Shown in pieces: positions 14,336 through 23,870 of a DNA stretch of 45,956 nucleotides. A model generated the notes under the pieces. It searched no databases and had not been told where the DNA came from. It saw only the letters and a list, made by a program, of their open reading frames with translations. The translations under genes and the position numbers were made by a program. Position 1 is the first letter of the stretch, and each line of letters opens with the position of its first letter. This DNA is from Azospirillum isscasi (GTDB taxonomy: Bacteria > Pseudomonadota > Alphaproteobacteria > Azospirillales > Azospirillaceae): the NCBI RefSeq assembly GCF_030849505.1, contig NZ_JAUJFI010000024.1, positions 1-45,956 on the forward strand, read 5' to 3'.

Positions 14336-16284
14336 AGTTCCACCGCGACCGGCGCATCCTCTTCTGGAAGTCCTGTCTCGGCGGCTTCCTTTTCATGGCT
14401 CACGAGGATTTGGCACCATGGGATGCTTCCTTTTCGTCGCACGAACTGTAGGGTTGTAAGGATGCCGAATGCTTCCTCTCCATCAAGCTGACCATCTCGA
14501 CATAGTTTGTCGACGAATAGCATCTGGTTGCCCGGTTGCTTAAGGGAGCCGACCTGAGTCTTGGCATCGGCGTCCAGCTCTTTGTCCGGAATGGTCAGCA
14601 GCGCATCCAAAAGCGCGGAGGCGAAGCTGCGGTGGTAGATGACTCGGGGCTTGTCGGAGGATCCCCGCTTGGGAATGACGGCGCAGGACGCGGTATCGGG
14701 CATCGGCAACCGGAGTTCGACGGGCTCGCCTTCATCGCGCCTTACAACCACTTTCGCTTGGGCGGTCATCGCCATGGCGGGGGCCACAGCCAGCCCGACC
14801 CGCCCAAGATCTGCCAACACGCGCCGCTGCAATTCATAGGCATAAAGTGGTCGCAGCGTACCAACGAGGCGATAACCATCGTCTCCGATATCGGGATAAT
14901 CGATCGTCCGAATATCCTTGGCATTCCAAACGATGTTGAGTGGTTTGTTGTCCAGCATGAAGAAGTCGGCAATTGAGCTGTCCGGAGCGTCAATCGCCTG
15001 AAGTATTCCTGAAACGACCGTCAACCTCTTGGCGCTTCGCTTGTTTCTGCGCAGGACGAGGTCACACTCGGGGGTGACCGTGGCAAGGAGTTCGTCAGGA
15101 CGATCCTTGTGAACGTATAAGTCGCCCGTTCGAAGATCAGTGCCTTGACGGGTGGGCCTGGCGTCCACCCGGGCGCGAAAATAGAGCTCGGCGATATGAA
15201 GCGTCGGGCCGTCGAATGCGCCTTCGATCTGGCTTCCGGGCTTGTTCTTGAATGCACCATCATCCAGCGTCTTAAAACTCTGATCTCCCCATTTGACGGA
15301 CCGCGCTATACCATCGATCAGGACTTCTCCAAATAACCACTCAAGGTAGGAGCTGAGCGGCTGACCTTCCTCGGCCAAGCGGAACCGTGCAAGATAGGCG
15401 AAGTCCTTCAACTCCAGTTCGGTGATCAGGTCCCAGACCGTGGCGGCAGCCTGATCGAGACCACTCTTCCACTGGGCCAACCCCTCCTCGACAGCCCCTG
15501 CGAATCTATGGCGTTGCGCAATATCGAGAAGGGCATCGACTGCATCGCCAGACACTCTGATCGATCCATCGTCCTCTTCGTCGAGCTCCTCCTTGGAGAG
15601 ATAATGAAAGCGGCTGGCGAATACCTTTCTTTCTTCCCGAATTTCGCGCCGGAATGCATGCGCTTCCTTCCGCACAGAATGCGATGACATCAGCATAACG
15701 GAGGGGCCTATGCCCGGCTTGTTGAGGAGAACCCGGCGAAGCATCTCGAGGGAACCTCGCCGCGCCGCCTGCCCCTGCGCTTCGTCCGGATTGCCGTCGG
15801 GGGACAGCGTTGCATCGAGATAATAGTCGACAAAGACGACGTCGGGTTTCAGCGCGTCGAAATCGACACCGCTTGCGTCCGAGCCGATACGCGTGACCGT
15901 CAGCTTGCTACACGTAGCAAGAAGGAGAAGCAGTGGGCGGACACGGCGGAGATTGTCGCCCTTTAGGACCGAAAAGCTGCCCGCAGGATCGAACTTGTCA
16001 TCGAATTTTTCAACATATTTGGCATAAAGCTTGGAAACGACGATCTGCAGCTCGTCCGCGGTATACTCCGATGCCGTGATTGCATCTCGGGCAGCCTTCG
16101 CCTCTTCGGGGGTCACGCCAGCCTTTTTAAGCACCGCAGCGCTTGCCTCTTTCTCAAGCAGATCGAGAAACTCGCCGGCCACCTCGTCACTTAGGGCCGG
16201 CGGGTCGAACGCATCATCAATGATGACGACCTTGCGGATCTCGCCCTTCTCTATGGCTGCCCGGATACGCGCCTCCTGCTTCAT
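14332..16284 (-). CDS. Receiver-domain protein, likely output of the ssp-linked two-component pair
   Basis: 650 aa. N-terminal receiver fold with all pocket residues: KVVIIDDAFDP (Asp23, Asp24), PDVVFVDYYLDATL (Asp153 as phospho-acceptor), PSVMLMSSHS (Ser200/201) and FHYLSKEEL (Lys231). A ~100-residue insertion separates the first and third strands, unusual for a receiver. The C-terminal ~400 residues are not a family I can name; they include DLYVHKDRPDELLATVTPEC followed by DLVLRRNKRSAKRLTV, a TPxCDL motif I have seen in other defence-associated proteins. It starts 3 bp after the kinase stop (16288). The TAG stop (14334-14332) is built from the IS630 target TA plus the terminal base of the IS; the left flank of the IS would also give TAG, so the protein is probably unaltered. 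Probably the effector or its switch. Confidence 0.7.
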   Translation of the reverse strand: MKQEARIRAAIEKGEIRKVVIIDDAFDPPALSDEVAGEFLDLLEKEASAAVLKKAGVTPEEAKAARDAITASEYTADELQIVVSKLYAKYVEKFDDKFDPAGSFSVLKGDNLRRVRPLLLLLATCSKLTVTRIGSDASGVDFDALKPDVVFVDYYLDATLSPDGNPDEAQGQAARRGSLEMLRRVLLNKPGIGPSVMLMSSHSVRKEAHAFRREIREERKVFASRFHYLSKEELDEEDDGSIRVSGDAVDALLDIAQRHRFAGAVEEGLAQWKSGLDQAAATVWDLITELELKDFAYLARFRLAEEGQPLSSYLEWLFGEVLIDGIARSVKWGDQSFKTLDDGAFKNKPGSQIEGAFDGPTLHIAELYFRARVDARPTRQGTDLRTGDLYVHKDRPDELLATVTPECDLVLRRNKRSAKRLTVVSGILQAIDAPDSSIADFFMLDNKPLNIVWNAKDIRTIDYPDIGDDGYRLVGTLRPLYAYELQRRVLADLGRVGLAVAPAMAMTAQAKVVVRRDEGEPVELRLPMPDTASCAVIPKRGSSDKPRVIYHRSFASALLDALLTIPDKELDADAKTQVGSLKQPGNQMLFVDKLCRDGQLDGEEAFGILTTLQFVRRKGSIPWCQILVSHEKEAAETGLPEEDAPVAVEL

Positions 16285-16287
16285 CCC

Positions 16288-18672
16288 TCAGCCCCCCATG
16301 TCCAAGACGAACATATTCAGGCGTCCTGGCCGCATGCGGCCCGCCACCTGATCCATGTAGAGCTGCCAGTCATGATGGTTAGCAAGCTCGCGCGAGATAT
16401 AGAGTCCCAGCCCACGCCCCTGCGCGGCCGGCTTCGAACTAATGAAGGGCTGAAAAATCAGTTCCCGGCGCTCCGGTGCCACCCCAGGCCCATTGTCCTC
16501 GATTGTTAGGGTGCGTTCGTCCGGATCGATCCTGACCCAGATCTTGGGCACAAATCCAGTCTGACACTTTTCTTGTTGCTTGAGCCAGTACATTGCATTT
16601 GTGAGCAGGTTCTCAACGATCTGGATCACCATGCCCCGGACTGCCCTGATGACTAAGTGATTGCGCTCGAATTCGATGGTGACGCCGTGCCGCTCGAACT
16701 CGTTTTGATGGGCCGCCAGAATGTCGTCGACGACTGCTTCCAACTCGAAGCGGCTCTTGGATTGCCGGCGTTCGCCGGTCAGCTCGTCGAAGGCCGAAAT
16801 GCGCTTCTGCAAGGTGAGGAGCTGCGCCTGGAGCGAGCGAAGTGCCGCGTCGCGGCCTTGTCCCTGACTATCGGCGAGCACCTTCAGCGTATAGGAAACC
16901 GAGCGATCGAGTTCGTGGAAGATGAAATCGGTCATCAGGCCGATGCCGGCGAGATATACAAATTTCTCCCGCTCGTCGGTGACCTCCTTCACTGCCTCGT
17001 CGATGCGGCGCACGAGCCCCGCACACTGATCCGCGAGCCTGTCGACGCCGACGGCGACCCGATCGACCAGCGACCTCGCCGACGGATCGACCCGGGATCG
17101 CAGCTGATTGATGACGTCCTGGACCTGATCCTGAGTGTCGCGGAACGCCAGGGCCCGCTCTTCAGCTTCCCGCTTCGAGATCCGTTCCTGCTCGTCGATG
17201 TCGTTAATGAGTGAGCGTAGCTCGACGTGAAGCACCCACATGAGAATCGTCTTCAGCGCCGTGGCGGCATCAGAGTCGACAAGGCCTTGGCGGTTGGTCT
17301 GCTCGCTAAGGGCGGTATGCGGTGCTCGGACACGGACACGGCCGATGACCTGCTGACGATTGAGTTTAAAGCCCGACAGACCGAACGCCGTCGCGTCCAG
17401 GGCGAGCCAGTCGTCGGAAGGCTCACCATAAGGCAGCACCCTGAACCCGTAGCGGTACAGCATCGGCCCGCCGGACCATTGCGCGACCTGTTCGCGGGTT
17501 TCGGATGACGTGAGAGTAAGACCCGGGACTTTCTCGACGATACGCCGATTGAACCAGTAGATATCGAACTCGAATGGTCCCAAATCGCGCAGAGCTTGCG
17601 GGCGCAGCGGGACGTTCTGAATGGCGGCATGCCCGCGCTTCCCCCGCCGCTTGATGGCGTCCTGGGCAAGCGAGTAGATTTCGGCTCCGCGCTGGTTGAT
17701 TGGCCTGTCGGCACCATAGCGGTGGTAGGCGATCGTTCCCTCGAGGACGGGCTCGTTGCCTGCAAAGTATAGCTTTCCCTTCGCGGACGCATGAGCGGCA
17801 TCCAGCAAGGTCTTCGGTACCGAAGGCACCACCAGACGCGTCGTGTTGTGATAGACGGTTAGCAGGCGATTGGCGGCTCCCGATTCGAAAGGATCCACCA
17901 TTCTCGCGATCTTGCCTTGGAGCAGGTCGCGGAAGCGATCGATGTCCCAGTCACCATGAAGACCTAGGATGCGTACCAGCGTGCCTTGCTGTGCGGTGTC
18001 ATCCTTCGCCGCGCCATCTTCCGGATTGAACGAGATTTCGTCGATGTCCATTTCGCGATCGTGCGAAAATAACGACCAGTCAATGTCGAGAAAATGCCAG
18101 TGTGTTTCGCCGGTCTTGGTCGTGACGACCTCTAGACGATCGCCCAGCCGCATCGTCGAGAGGCGACCCACACCCTTGTCCCCGAGATATTCGGCACCGC
18201 CTATATTGGCGGCCCGGCGGGACCGTGTGCCGATCCGCAGGAACACGCTGGAGAGTTCCCCCAGCAACATACCAGTGCCGTCGTCATCTACCTCGATCCA
18301 ATTGCGCAAGGCATAGGCGGAGGCGAGAGCTGTCGCAAAGTCATTACGGGAGCTCGATGCTTTCCGGAGTTCCTGCATGAAAGCTTCTGCATCGTCGGCG
18401 TCGGCATTGGAAGGGATCGCAGCCTCGATCTGGTCGAGCACATATGCAATCGTTGCACGCTTACGATCAGGCGTAAGAGCATCACCTGCCAGCAAGTCAA
18501 GGGCACGTTGATAGTCCTTGCGTGCCAACATGATGTGCGCATTGATTCTTACGGTTGGCGAGCCGGCATCGACCGCATTCTTGATCAGCTCATAGAGTGC
18601 AACCTCGTCGGAACTGATAAGCTCCTTGCCGAGTTCAAGAATTGTCCTAGCGGAAAATGTAAAGGAAGCCAT
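16288..18672 (-). CDS. Hybrid double-HATPase histidine kinase linked to ssp genes
   Basis: 794 aa from the ATG at 18672 (a GTG at 18699 is possible). N-terminal GHKL ATPase like Hsp90/MutL/MORC: YELIKNAVDAG (28-37), WIEVDDDGTGM (126-135), LGDKGVGRLSTMRLGDRLEV (from 163). Middle ~300 residues unrecognised, then a coiled coil. Next a DHp-like helix with FIFHELDRSVSYTL, whose His is in an H-box-like HELxR context, and a second, kinase-type HATPase: IVENLLTNAMYW (~685), IEDNGPGV (~724), GRGLGLYISRELA (752 on). No signal peptide or transmembrane helix, so it is cytoplasmic. Pairs with the receiver protein 3 bp downstream. It may sense unmodified or phosphorothioated DNA, or phage products, and phosphorylate the partner; that is inference. 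The gap to sspD is 112 bp. Confidence 0.75.
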   Translation of the reverse strand: MASFTFSARTILELGKELISSDEVALYELIKNAVDAGSPTVRINAHIMLARKDYQRALDLLAGDALTPDRKRATIAYVLDQIEAAIPSNADADDAEAFMQELRKASSSRNDFATALASAYALRNWIEVDDDGTGMLLGELSSVFLRIGTRSRRAANIGGAEYLGDKGVGRLSTMRLGDRLEVVTTKTGETHWHFLDIDWSLFSHDREMDIDEISFNPEDGAAKDDTAQQGTLVRILGLHGDWDIDRFRDLLQGKIARMVDPFESGAANRLLTVYHNTTRLVVPSVPKTLLDAAHASAKGKLYFAGNEPVLEGTIAYHRYGADRPINQRGAEIYSLAQDAIKRRGKRGHAAIQNVPLRPQALRDLGPFEFDIYWFNRRIVEKVPGLTLTSSETREQVAQWSGGPMLYRYGFRVLPYGEPSDDWLALDATAFGLSGFKLNRQQVIGRVRVRAPHTALSEQTNRQGLVDSDAATALKTILMWVLHVELRSLINDIDEQERISKREAEERALAFRDTQDQVQDVINQLRSRVDPSARSLVDRVAVGVDRLADQCAGLVRRIDEAVKEVTDEREKFVYLAGIGLMTDFIFHELDRSVSYTLKVLADSQGQGRDAALRSLQAQLLTLQKRISAFDELTGERRQSKSRFELEAVVDDILAAHQNEFERHGVTIEFERNHLVIRAVRGMVIQIVENLLTNAMYWLKQQEKCQTGFVPKIWVRIDPDERTLTIEDNGPGVAPERRELIFQPFISSKPAAQGRGLGLYISRELANHHDWQLYMDQVAGRMRPGRLNMFVLDMGG

Positions 18673-18784
18673 TAGCCCGATGCCTCTCACTTCTACCACA
18701 AATTGATAGGGCGTTGAACCATCGGAAGCCGTGCAGACAAATCGCCTTCGAGATACGACAGCTCACCGCAGGGTGCAAGCACTG

Positions 18785-19585
18785 TCAGAGGCTGCAAATC
18801 AGGCAACCTTCCGGTTCCTCCTCTTCATGCTCAGCTCCTCCCAGCACAGCTGCCAGAGGAAGATTCTCCCGTCGGGCAGCGCGACGCGCGGAAGAAGCTT
18901 CCCAGTTACGCTCAATCTGTGCCATGCGTTCGGGGCGTTCCAACTCGGAAAGCGACTCCCTGCTGCACCAAGTGAAACCTTCGCTCACTAGAGCACTACG
19001 TTCCTCGTATTCCTTGGCCCGCTCGAAGAGATCCGGATGGCGCCGTTTCAGACGCACCCATTCGACCTTCTGTTGGTAGAAACAGAAGTAGCAGCCCGAT
19101 CGCGATCTGCCCCATTCCATGTAGGGTGGAAGCCCTAGGCCGCTGTCTTCAAGAATCCTAATGATGTCAGCGCGCACCAGTCCGTCTTCTTGAAAAGGAT
19201 ACACTGCCGTGATGTTGGGCTTCGTACTGATGTAACCGACCCGCTTCTCGTCAGCCCGGAGCCCAACATAGTTAATGGTTGGATCGTCGCCGATGTACGC
19301 CTCGAATGGCTTGAGCTTCAGCATCTTTGTGCACCAGCGCCGGTGGTTCGACGGCAGCATGTCACCGTATACGGCTAGCCAGTGATCGAAAGTATCTTCC
19401 GGCGTGGTGCGGGTGACGGGACGGCCGAGGATGCTTTCGAGACGCGCCATATAGTCGTACGTCTCGGGAAGTTCCTTGCCGGTATCGTGGAATATGTACT
19501 CCATGTCGGGCACGCGGTCGCGCAAATAGACGGCCAGCGCCGCACTGTCCTTGCCACCGGAGAGACTAAGAACGTGCCTGATCAT
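18785..19585 (-). CDS. sspD: PAPS-reductase-like sulfurtransferase, SspD/DndC type
   Basis: 266 aa. PP-loop HVLSLSGGKDSAALAVYL (SGGKDSA at residues 9-15) binds ATP. HRRWCTKMLKLKPF gives Cys85, GCYFC gives Cys165 and Cys168, and the C-terminal GCLICSL gives two more Cys. This is the DndC-like arrangement of an ATP pyrophosphatase with cysteines that can hold an Fe-S cluster. It would activate the DNA backbone or carry sulfur from the cysteine desulfurase during phosphorothioation. Start ATG overlaps the sspC stop (19582-19585). Known relatives in the PAPS reductase superfamily also occur in assimilatory sulfate reduction, but the company of DUF4007 and a dedicated desulfurase argues for DNA modification. 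Confidence 0.8.
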   Translation of the reverse strand: MIRHVLSLSGGKDSAALAVYLRDRVPDMEYIFHDTGKELPETYDYMARLESILGRPVTRTTPEDTFDHWLAVYGDMLPSNHRRWCTKMLKLKPFEAYIGDDPTINYVGLRADEKRVGYISTKPNITAVYPFQEDGLVRADIIRILEDSGLGLPPYMEWGRSRSGCYFCFYQQKVEWVRLKRRHPDLFERAKEYEERSALVSEGFTWCSRESLSELERPERMAQIERNWEASSARRAARRENLPLAAVLGGAEHEEEEPEGCLICSL

Positions 19586-22500
19586 GCGCGATCCCGCTTC
19601 TGTTCTTCTGCATCGAGCAGACTGTTTTCTTTTTGCATGCTCTCTATAGACAGTAGTGCCGCAACGGTATCTAGGTTCAATTTTGCGTCTGCCGCCATGC
19701 GCTCAATGGCCCTCAGCGCCTTCATCTGATCTTCGTTAAGATTTACAATGTCGACGATCACCGATCGCTCCTGCCCATCCGGGCGGGTGAGAGATATCCG
19801 CACGGCATCGCGCTTTGAACGTGCCCCGCCGAAGGCTGCAGCCTCGACACGGAGGAACTGCCCGGCCAGTTCAGCAAGCTGCGACCGCCATGCGTCAACA
19901 TCATGATCGAGCCAGCGCGTAGGCTGCTTCCCAATCACAGCACCGCCCAGTGCCTCGGCCCACTGGTCTTCACCAAGCGCTCCATCTGCCAGCCGCATCG
20001 CAAACGTCCGCAGCTTCTGCTCGCGCACCCGGAAGCCCAGCGCAGCCGCCCGCTCTCCGATTGCGGCACGGTCTGGAGCTACCACCGCTTCAAGTACGCC
20101 TACACGGATATCCTCGAGAAGTTTCGGATAGCAACCCCGCAGTTCCGAAACTGCCGCGTCAAGGCGGTCAACAAAGAGGCTCGCCCGATCGGCGTCTGGT
20201 GGCGCGTCCGGGGCGAACGGTTCCATGCCGCAGGCAAGGGGAAGCTCGGTGAACACAAGGTTGACCGGGCTGGGCGACCGGGCAAGCGCCCGCCTCACAG
20301 CGCGCGCCTCGGGTCCGAGCGCCGATGAATGCTGGACGTAAAACGGAAGCTCCACGCCGAAGCGGATAAGCGGATCTACGACCAGGCGGATCCCCGACTC
20401 CTCAGGAGGTTGGTGGAGCAGGATGGCGAGTCGATGGAAGACTTCCGCTCGCACCCCCTCGAGCGCAACCCATTGAAGCGCGAAGTGCTCGGGCGCCTTA
20501 AGGATGCGCATAAATGCGGCGCCGTCCAGTTTAGTGCAGTACGTGCCCCGTTCAAATAGCGCGACACGATGACCAGCCGCGACCAGCGTGATGGCGAGAA
20601 GGAGAGGAGCGAGGCCGCGACGCACGCCGTAGGGGCGCGCTTCGATCAAAGCGTAGAGTTCGGGCAGCGGTACCCGCTCTCCATCCTGGCCGAGACGGGC
20701 CTCGATCGCGTCGAGCGCGGGCTTTAGCCTGAGCGGATCGTCACCCTCAATCGGCGGCAAGATCTTCCACTCGCCTTGCTCCTGGCGATGTACGCGGCCG
20801 CGACGAAGAAGCGAGAGGTAAAGAGCTCGTTCTGGCGGGTTCTTGCCGGTCCTGAATCCAAGTTCCGAGTCGTGCGCGTGATCGAACATGCGCTCGATGA
20901 GCCGCTGTCGTGCTCCGGCACCGGCGCTTGTTAGCGCATGCCGATTGACAAGCTCGTTCTCGACCTTCGGCGCTTGGTTGTAGATGCGGTCGCACAGTGT
21001 CGAAACAATCGAATGGATCGGCGCGTCCAGAGTTATAGCGTCACCGTTCCAGAAGGCGTCCAACTGTACCGTAGGTTCGTATCCCCGCAGACCGAGTGTG
21101 GCTTCGATTGACGACACAAGCCGTGTCTCCAGATCGGCCACGGTCCTTTCAATCTCTGCCATCGCATAGGAGTCCTCCTGGAGCGCAGCGGCATTCGAAA
21201 CGACCCAACGGTGGCGCAAAAGATCCACCATCTGAGGTCCGAGCTCTGGCCTTGGTGGAACCACGATCGTGAGCATCGTCGGACATTGCGCAGTGACTTC
21301 CGCTGACCATGCACGCGCGATCCGCAGATCCTCAGTGTCGCCGCACATTACTGCGACCACGCCGCCGTCCGCTTCGCCGTGCCCGCCATAGCCCGCCAGG
21401 GCCGACGGATGGGTGCACCTCACTGCGAAACGGCGGCTGGTGCCCGTGGTAACAGAGTGGCGTCGGGCGAGCACGTGCGGTCGGAGCGGTACGTTAGCCA
21501 GATGCCGCGGGAGGTTCCGAAGAATCTCTCGCGAGTCCACTTCACGTTCCGCATCTGTCCAGATCACAGCGAGATCGACACGCCGACTTGTCCAGAGGCG
21601 GAGTTCCGAACGTCCCGGCCGTCGAAAGACCATTCCGTCCGAGATGAGACGGGAAATCGCCTCGTCGGCTTGGCTCGCGTCGAAGGAAGGAACAAGCGCT
21701 TCGCGGACGCTGTCGGCCGTCGCCGTAAGTTCGGGCGCGTCCAGAAGATTCAGGATGCCGATGGTCTTTAAAGCGGCGCTCTCGACCGGATCAGCGTCTG
21801 CGGCACGGTCAAGCACCGCGCCAATACGGTCCCACTCCCCGACGCCCGCTCGGGACGTCAGTCGATGGCCGAATGAGGAGGCCACATAGTCGAATAGGTT
21901 GTGGATCCCGTACAATCCCGCGTCCACCCCGGTCTCAGCGGCGAACGCCCGCAGGCCATTCGGTTCCTCGCTCGCCGCGAAGCCGAACAGGGAGCGCTCG
22001 TTCTGGCCAAACCCTGCGAAGAAGCGGGCCATGACCGGAATCGTGGCAGGGTGTACCGGCCAGCATCCAACATCGCCGACGCCTTTACGGGGGCCAAGCC
22101 ATCCAAGAGCGCGAACGCGCTTGATTGCTTCCTCGTGAGCTTTGCGGACTTTCAGGGGGATCGACGATACGTCGACCGCAAGAGCAGCGGACAGCAACGC
22201 AGCCGTGTGAGAGAGGGGATGGTCGAAGACCATCTCCTCGAAGCGCTCGGCGACCTTCTCCCATTCGCCGCGGCGTGCGGTGCGCCAGTCTTCGGCATAC
22301 GATTGGAAGCCCTTGTGTAGGATGAGCAGAACGCCGAGCGGAGCATCTGCCGAGCGCGCGGCAGCCTCAGCGAGCGATTGGAGGCGGAAGATGTCGAAAC
22401 CCTCTTCCTCGTCGGCTGCCTCCAAGAACTTGCCCATTTCGTCCACGACGAGCAACAGGCCGTCGAAACGCTTTGTCGCTCGCAGCCCGTCACGGAGCGC

Positions 22501-22968
22501 GATGATCGCGTCGAACGGATCGGTGATCGCCTGGATCTTCCTGGACCAAACCGCCGAAATATCTTTATTAGATTTGATGGCGTGGGCAATTGCGGCTGAT
22601 AGACCCGCCGCGAGACCTTTGCGGGAGCCTGTGACGAGTAATGGAAACATGCGCGGCATGGCGCCGAGACGCTCGACCAGACGCCGCATTGGCATCTCGG
22701 CGTCGCTGGTTCTCGGATCGAGTGCTTGGACGAGGGCAAGCGCGAGGGCCGACTTCCCCACGCCGAAATCGCCGATGATGCGCCATGCACGCCGGGTCGA
22801 GCCTTCAAGCATTCCGGAGAGGATCTCGGACGCCCCCCGCTCAAGCCATGGAGTGAGCACGAATGACCTGCCCGCCGAGAGATCGTTGGCGTCACGCTCG
22901 AGGGCAACGGAGCGGTAGAACAAGCCGGAACGACCGAAAAGCTCAGCAATGGTCGACGGGCGTTTCAT
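19582..22968 (-). CDS. sspC: Large P-loop ATPase, SspC type
   Basis: 1128 aa. Walker A IIGDFGVGKSALALAL (residues 64-79, GDFGVGKSA at 66-74) and Walker B FDGLLLVVDEMGKFLE (168-183, Asp176/Glu177). The rest is long and mostly helical with a winged-helix-like stretch around residues 400-450; no nuclease motif seen. In SspABCD the third gene is an ATPase that works with the nickase and the sulfurtransferase; size, order and coupling fit. Start overlaps the DUF4007 stop by 4 bp, and its own stop overlaps the sspD start by 4 bp. Cytoplasmic. Assignment to SspC rests on position and the P-loop rather than on a diagnostic motif. Confidence 0.75.
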   Translation of the reverse strand: MKRPSTIAELFGRSGLFYRSVALERDANDLSAGRSFVLTPWLERGASEILSGMLEGSTRRAWRIIGDFGVGKSALALALVQALDPRTSDAEMPMRRLVERLGAMPRMFPLLVTGSRKGLAAGLSAAIAHAIKSNKDISAVWSRKIQAITDPFDAIIALRDGLRATKRFDGLLLVVDEMGKFLEAADEEEGFDIFRLQSLAEAAARSADAPLGVLLILHKGFQSYAEDWRTARRGEWEKVAERFEEMVFDHPLSHTAALLSAALAVDVSSIPLKVRKAHEEAIKRVRALGWLGPRKGVGDVGCWPVHPATIPVMARFFAGFGQNERSLFGFAASEEPNGLRAFAAETGVDAGLYGIHNLFDYVASSFGHRLTSRAGVGEWDRIGAVLDRAADADPVESAALKTIGILNLLDAPELTATADSVREALVPSFDASQADEAISRLISDGMVFRRPGRSELRLWTSRRVDLAVIWTDAEREVDSREILRNLPRHLANVPLRPHVLARRHSVTTGTSRRFAVRCTHPSALAGYGGHGEADGGVVAVMCGDTEDLRIARAWSAEVTAQCPTMLTIVVPPRPELGPQMVDLLRHRWVVSNAAALQEDSYAMAEIERTVADLETRLVSSIEATLGLRGYEPTVQLDAFWNGDAITLDAPIHSIVSTLCDRIYNQAPKVENELVNRHALTSAGAGARQRLIERMFDHAHDSELGFRTGKNPPERALYLSLLRRGRVHRQEQGEWKILPPIEGDDPLRLKPALDAIEARLGQDGERVPLPELYALIEARPYGVRRGLAPLLLAITLVAAGHRVALFERGTYCTKLDGAAFMRILKAPEHFALQWVALEGVRAEVFHRLAILLHQPPEESGIRLVVDPLIRFGVELPFYVQHSSALGPEARAVRRALARSPSPVNLVFTELPLACGMEPFAPDAPPDADRASLFVDRLDAAVSELRGCYPKLLEDIRVGVLEAVVAPDRAAIGERAAALGFRVREQKLRTFAMRLADGALGEDQWAEALGGAVIGKQPTRWLDHDVDAWRSQLAELAGQFLRVEAAAFGGARSKRDAVRISLTRPDGQERSVIVDIVNLNEDQMKALRAIERMAADAKLNLDTVAALLSIESMQKENSLLDAEEQKRDRA

Positions 22969-23870
22969 GCGTAGACCTCCCGAAGCAGGCGGTCTGGGTC
23001 AGGTATCACCACTGAGCTGACGTTCCCGGCGTCGCCCGACAGACGATAGGACCAGAGCCCCGAAGAACGCTCCAGATGGTCGCGGAGGTCATCCGGCTCG
23101 AGGCGCAGCGTCGAACCTGGCGAACCCTCGCCGTATGCGAGATCTCGAAACGTGATAACTGTTTCACCAGCGCGCCTCGCGCGCCAGAAGCTCGCGATTG
23201 CGTAGTCAACGACAGTGCTTCCGATGTCGGCAAGCGGAATGCGAGAGAGTGCGAACACCGGCTCTATCCTATCTGCGCCGCCGCGACGGCGGCCAAGTCG
23301 GCGCACTAGGCCCAGATCTACGAGCGGACCATCGAGCGCATCTTCAGGCGATGCAGAACTTAGGGATCCAACATAACTGTGGAGGAAGACGTCGGCGTGC
23401 TGAAGGAGAGTGACATCCGAATGGTCGTAGCCTAGGCGTTTTCCTTCGTCCCGCATCTCAGCGAGCAGTTCGGACCGCGTGAAGTCGGTGCGCATGCGAC
23501 GATAGAGGATGTGCCGCCAAGCAAAGAGCGGGTTCTCGACGGCCGTGCTGAGTTGCCAATGTAGCAGCCACTGCGTTTCAACCCGTTCAATATAAGGGTC
23601 AAGCCCGTTTTCGCCGAATACCATCTTCCCGAAGGGAAGAAGTGCCCACGAGCCGTCACGCGCCGAAGCGACGTCGAACGCCTCAAGCCAGAATCGCAGC
23701 GCACGGACCATATTCTTTCCGAGCCCAAGCTCCAGGATAGCCCGCTCGTCGTCGCTTAGGGCTAGCGGATCGCGGGCGATGAGCCTGACTGCCTTCGGCA
23801 ACCATGCGAAGCGACAAGCGAACGTCTCGTGCCCGCTGAAGCGGGGGCGGATGGCGAGGGCCGCGCTCAT
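22965..23870 (-). CDS. sspB: DUF4007 protein, SspB type (putative nickase)
   Basis: 301 aa from the ATG at 23870, which overlaps the desulfurase stop (ATGA). The N-terminus RPRFSGHETFACRFAWLPKA, then LSDDERAILELGLGKNMVRA, LRFWLEAFDV is the DUF4007 signature. C-terminal half: YAIASFWRARRAGETVITFR, then RLEPDDLRDHLE, with a final beta-rich part. As I recall the literature, SspB of the SspABCD phosphorothioation system is a DUF4007 protein that nicks DNA so that sulfur can be inserted. I do not see a classical nuclease triad and rely on the family and gene order. DUF4007 proteins also occur beside PAPS-reductase genes in uncharacterised islands. Confidence 0.75.
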   Translation of the reverse strand: MSAALAIRPRFSGHETFACRFAWLPKAVRLIARDPLALSDDERAILELGLGKNMVRALRFWLEAFDVASARDGSWALLPFGKMVFGENGLDPYIERVETQWLLHWQLSTAVENPLFAWRHILYRRMRTDFTRSELLAEMRDEGKRLGYDHSDVTLLQHADVFLHSYVGSLSSASPEDALDGPLVDLGLVRRLGRRRGGADRIEPVFALSRIPLADIGSTVVDYAIASFWRARRAGETVITFRDLAYGEGSPGSTLRLEPDDLRDHLERSSGLWSYRLSGDAGNVSSVVIPDPDRLLREVYA

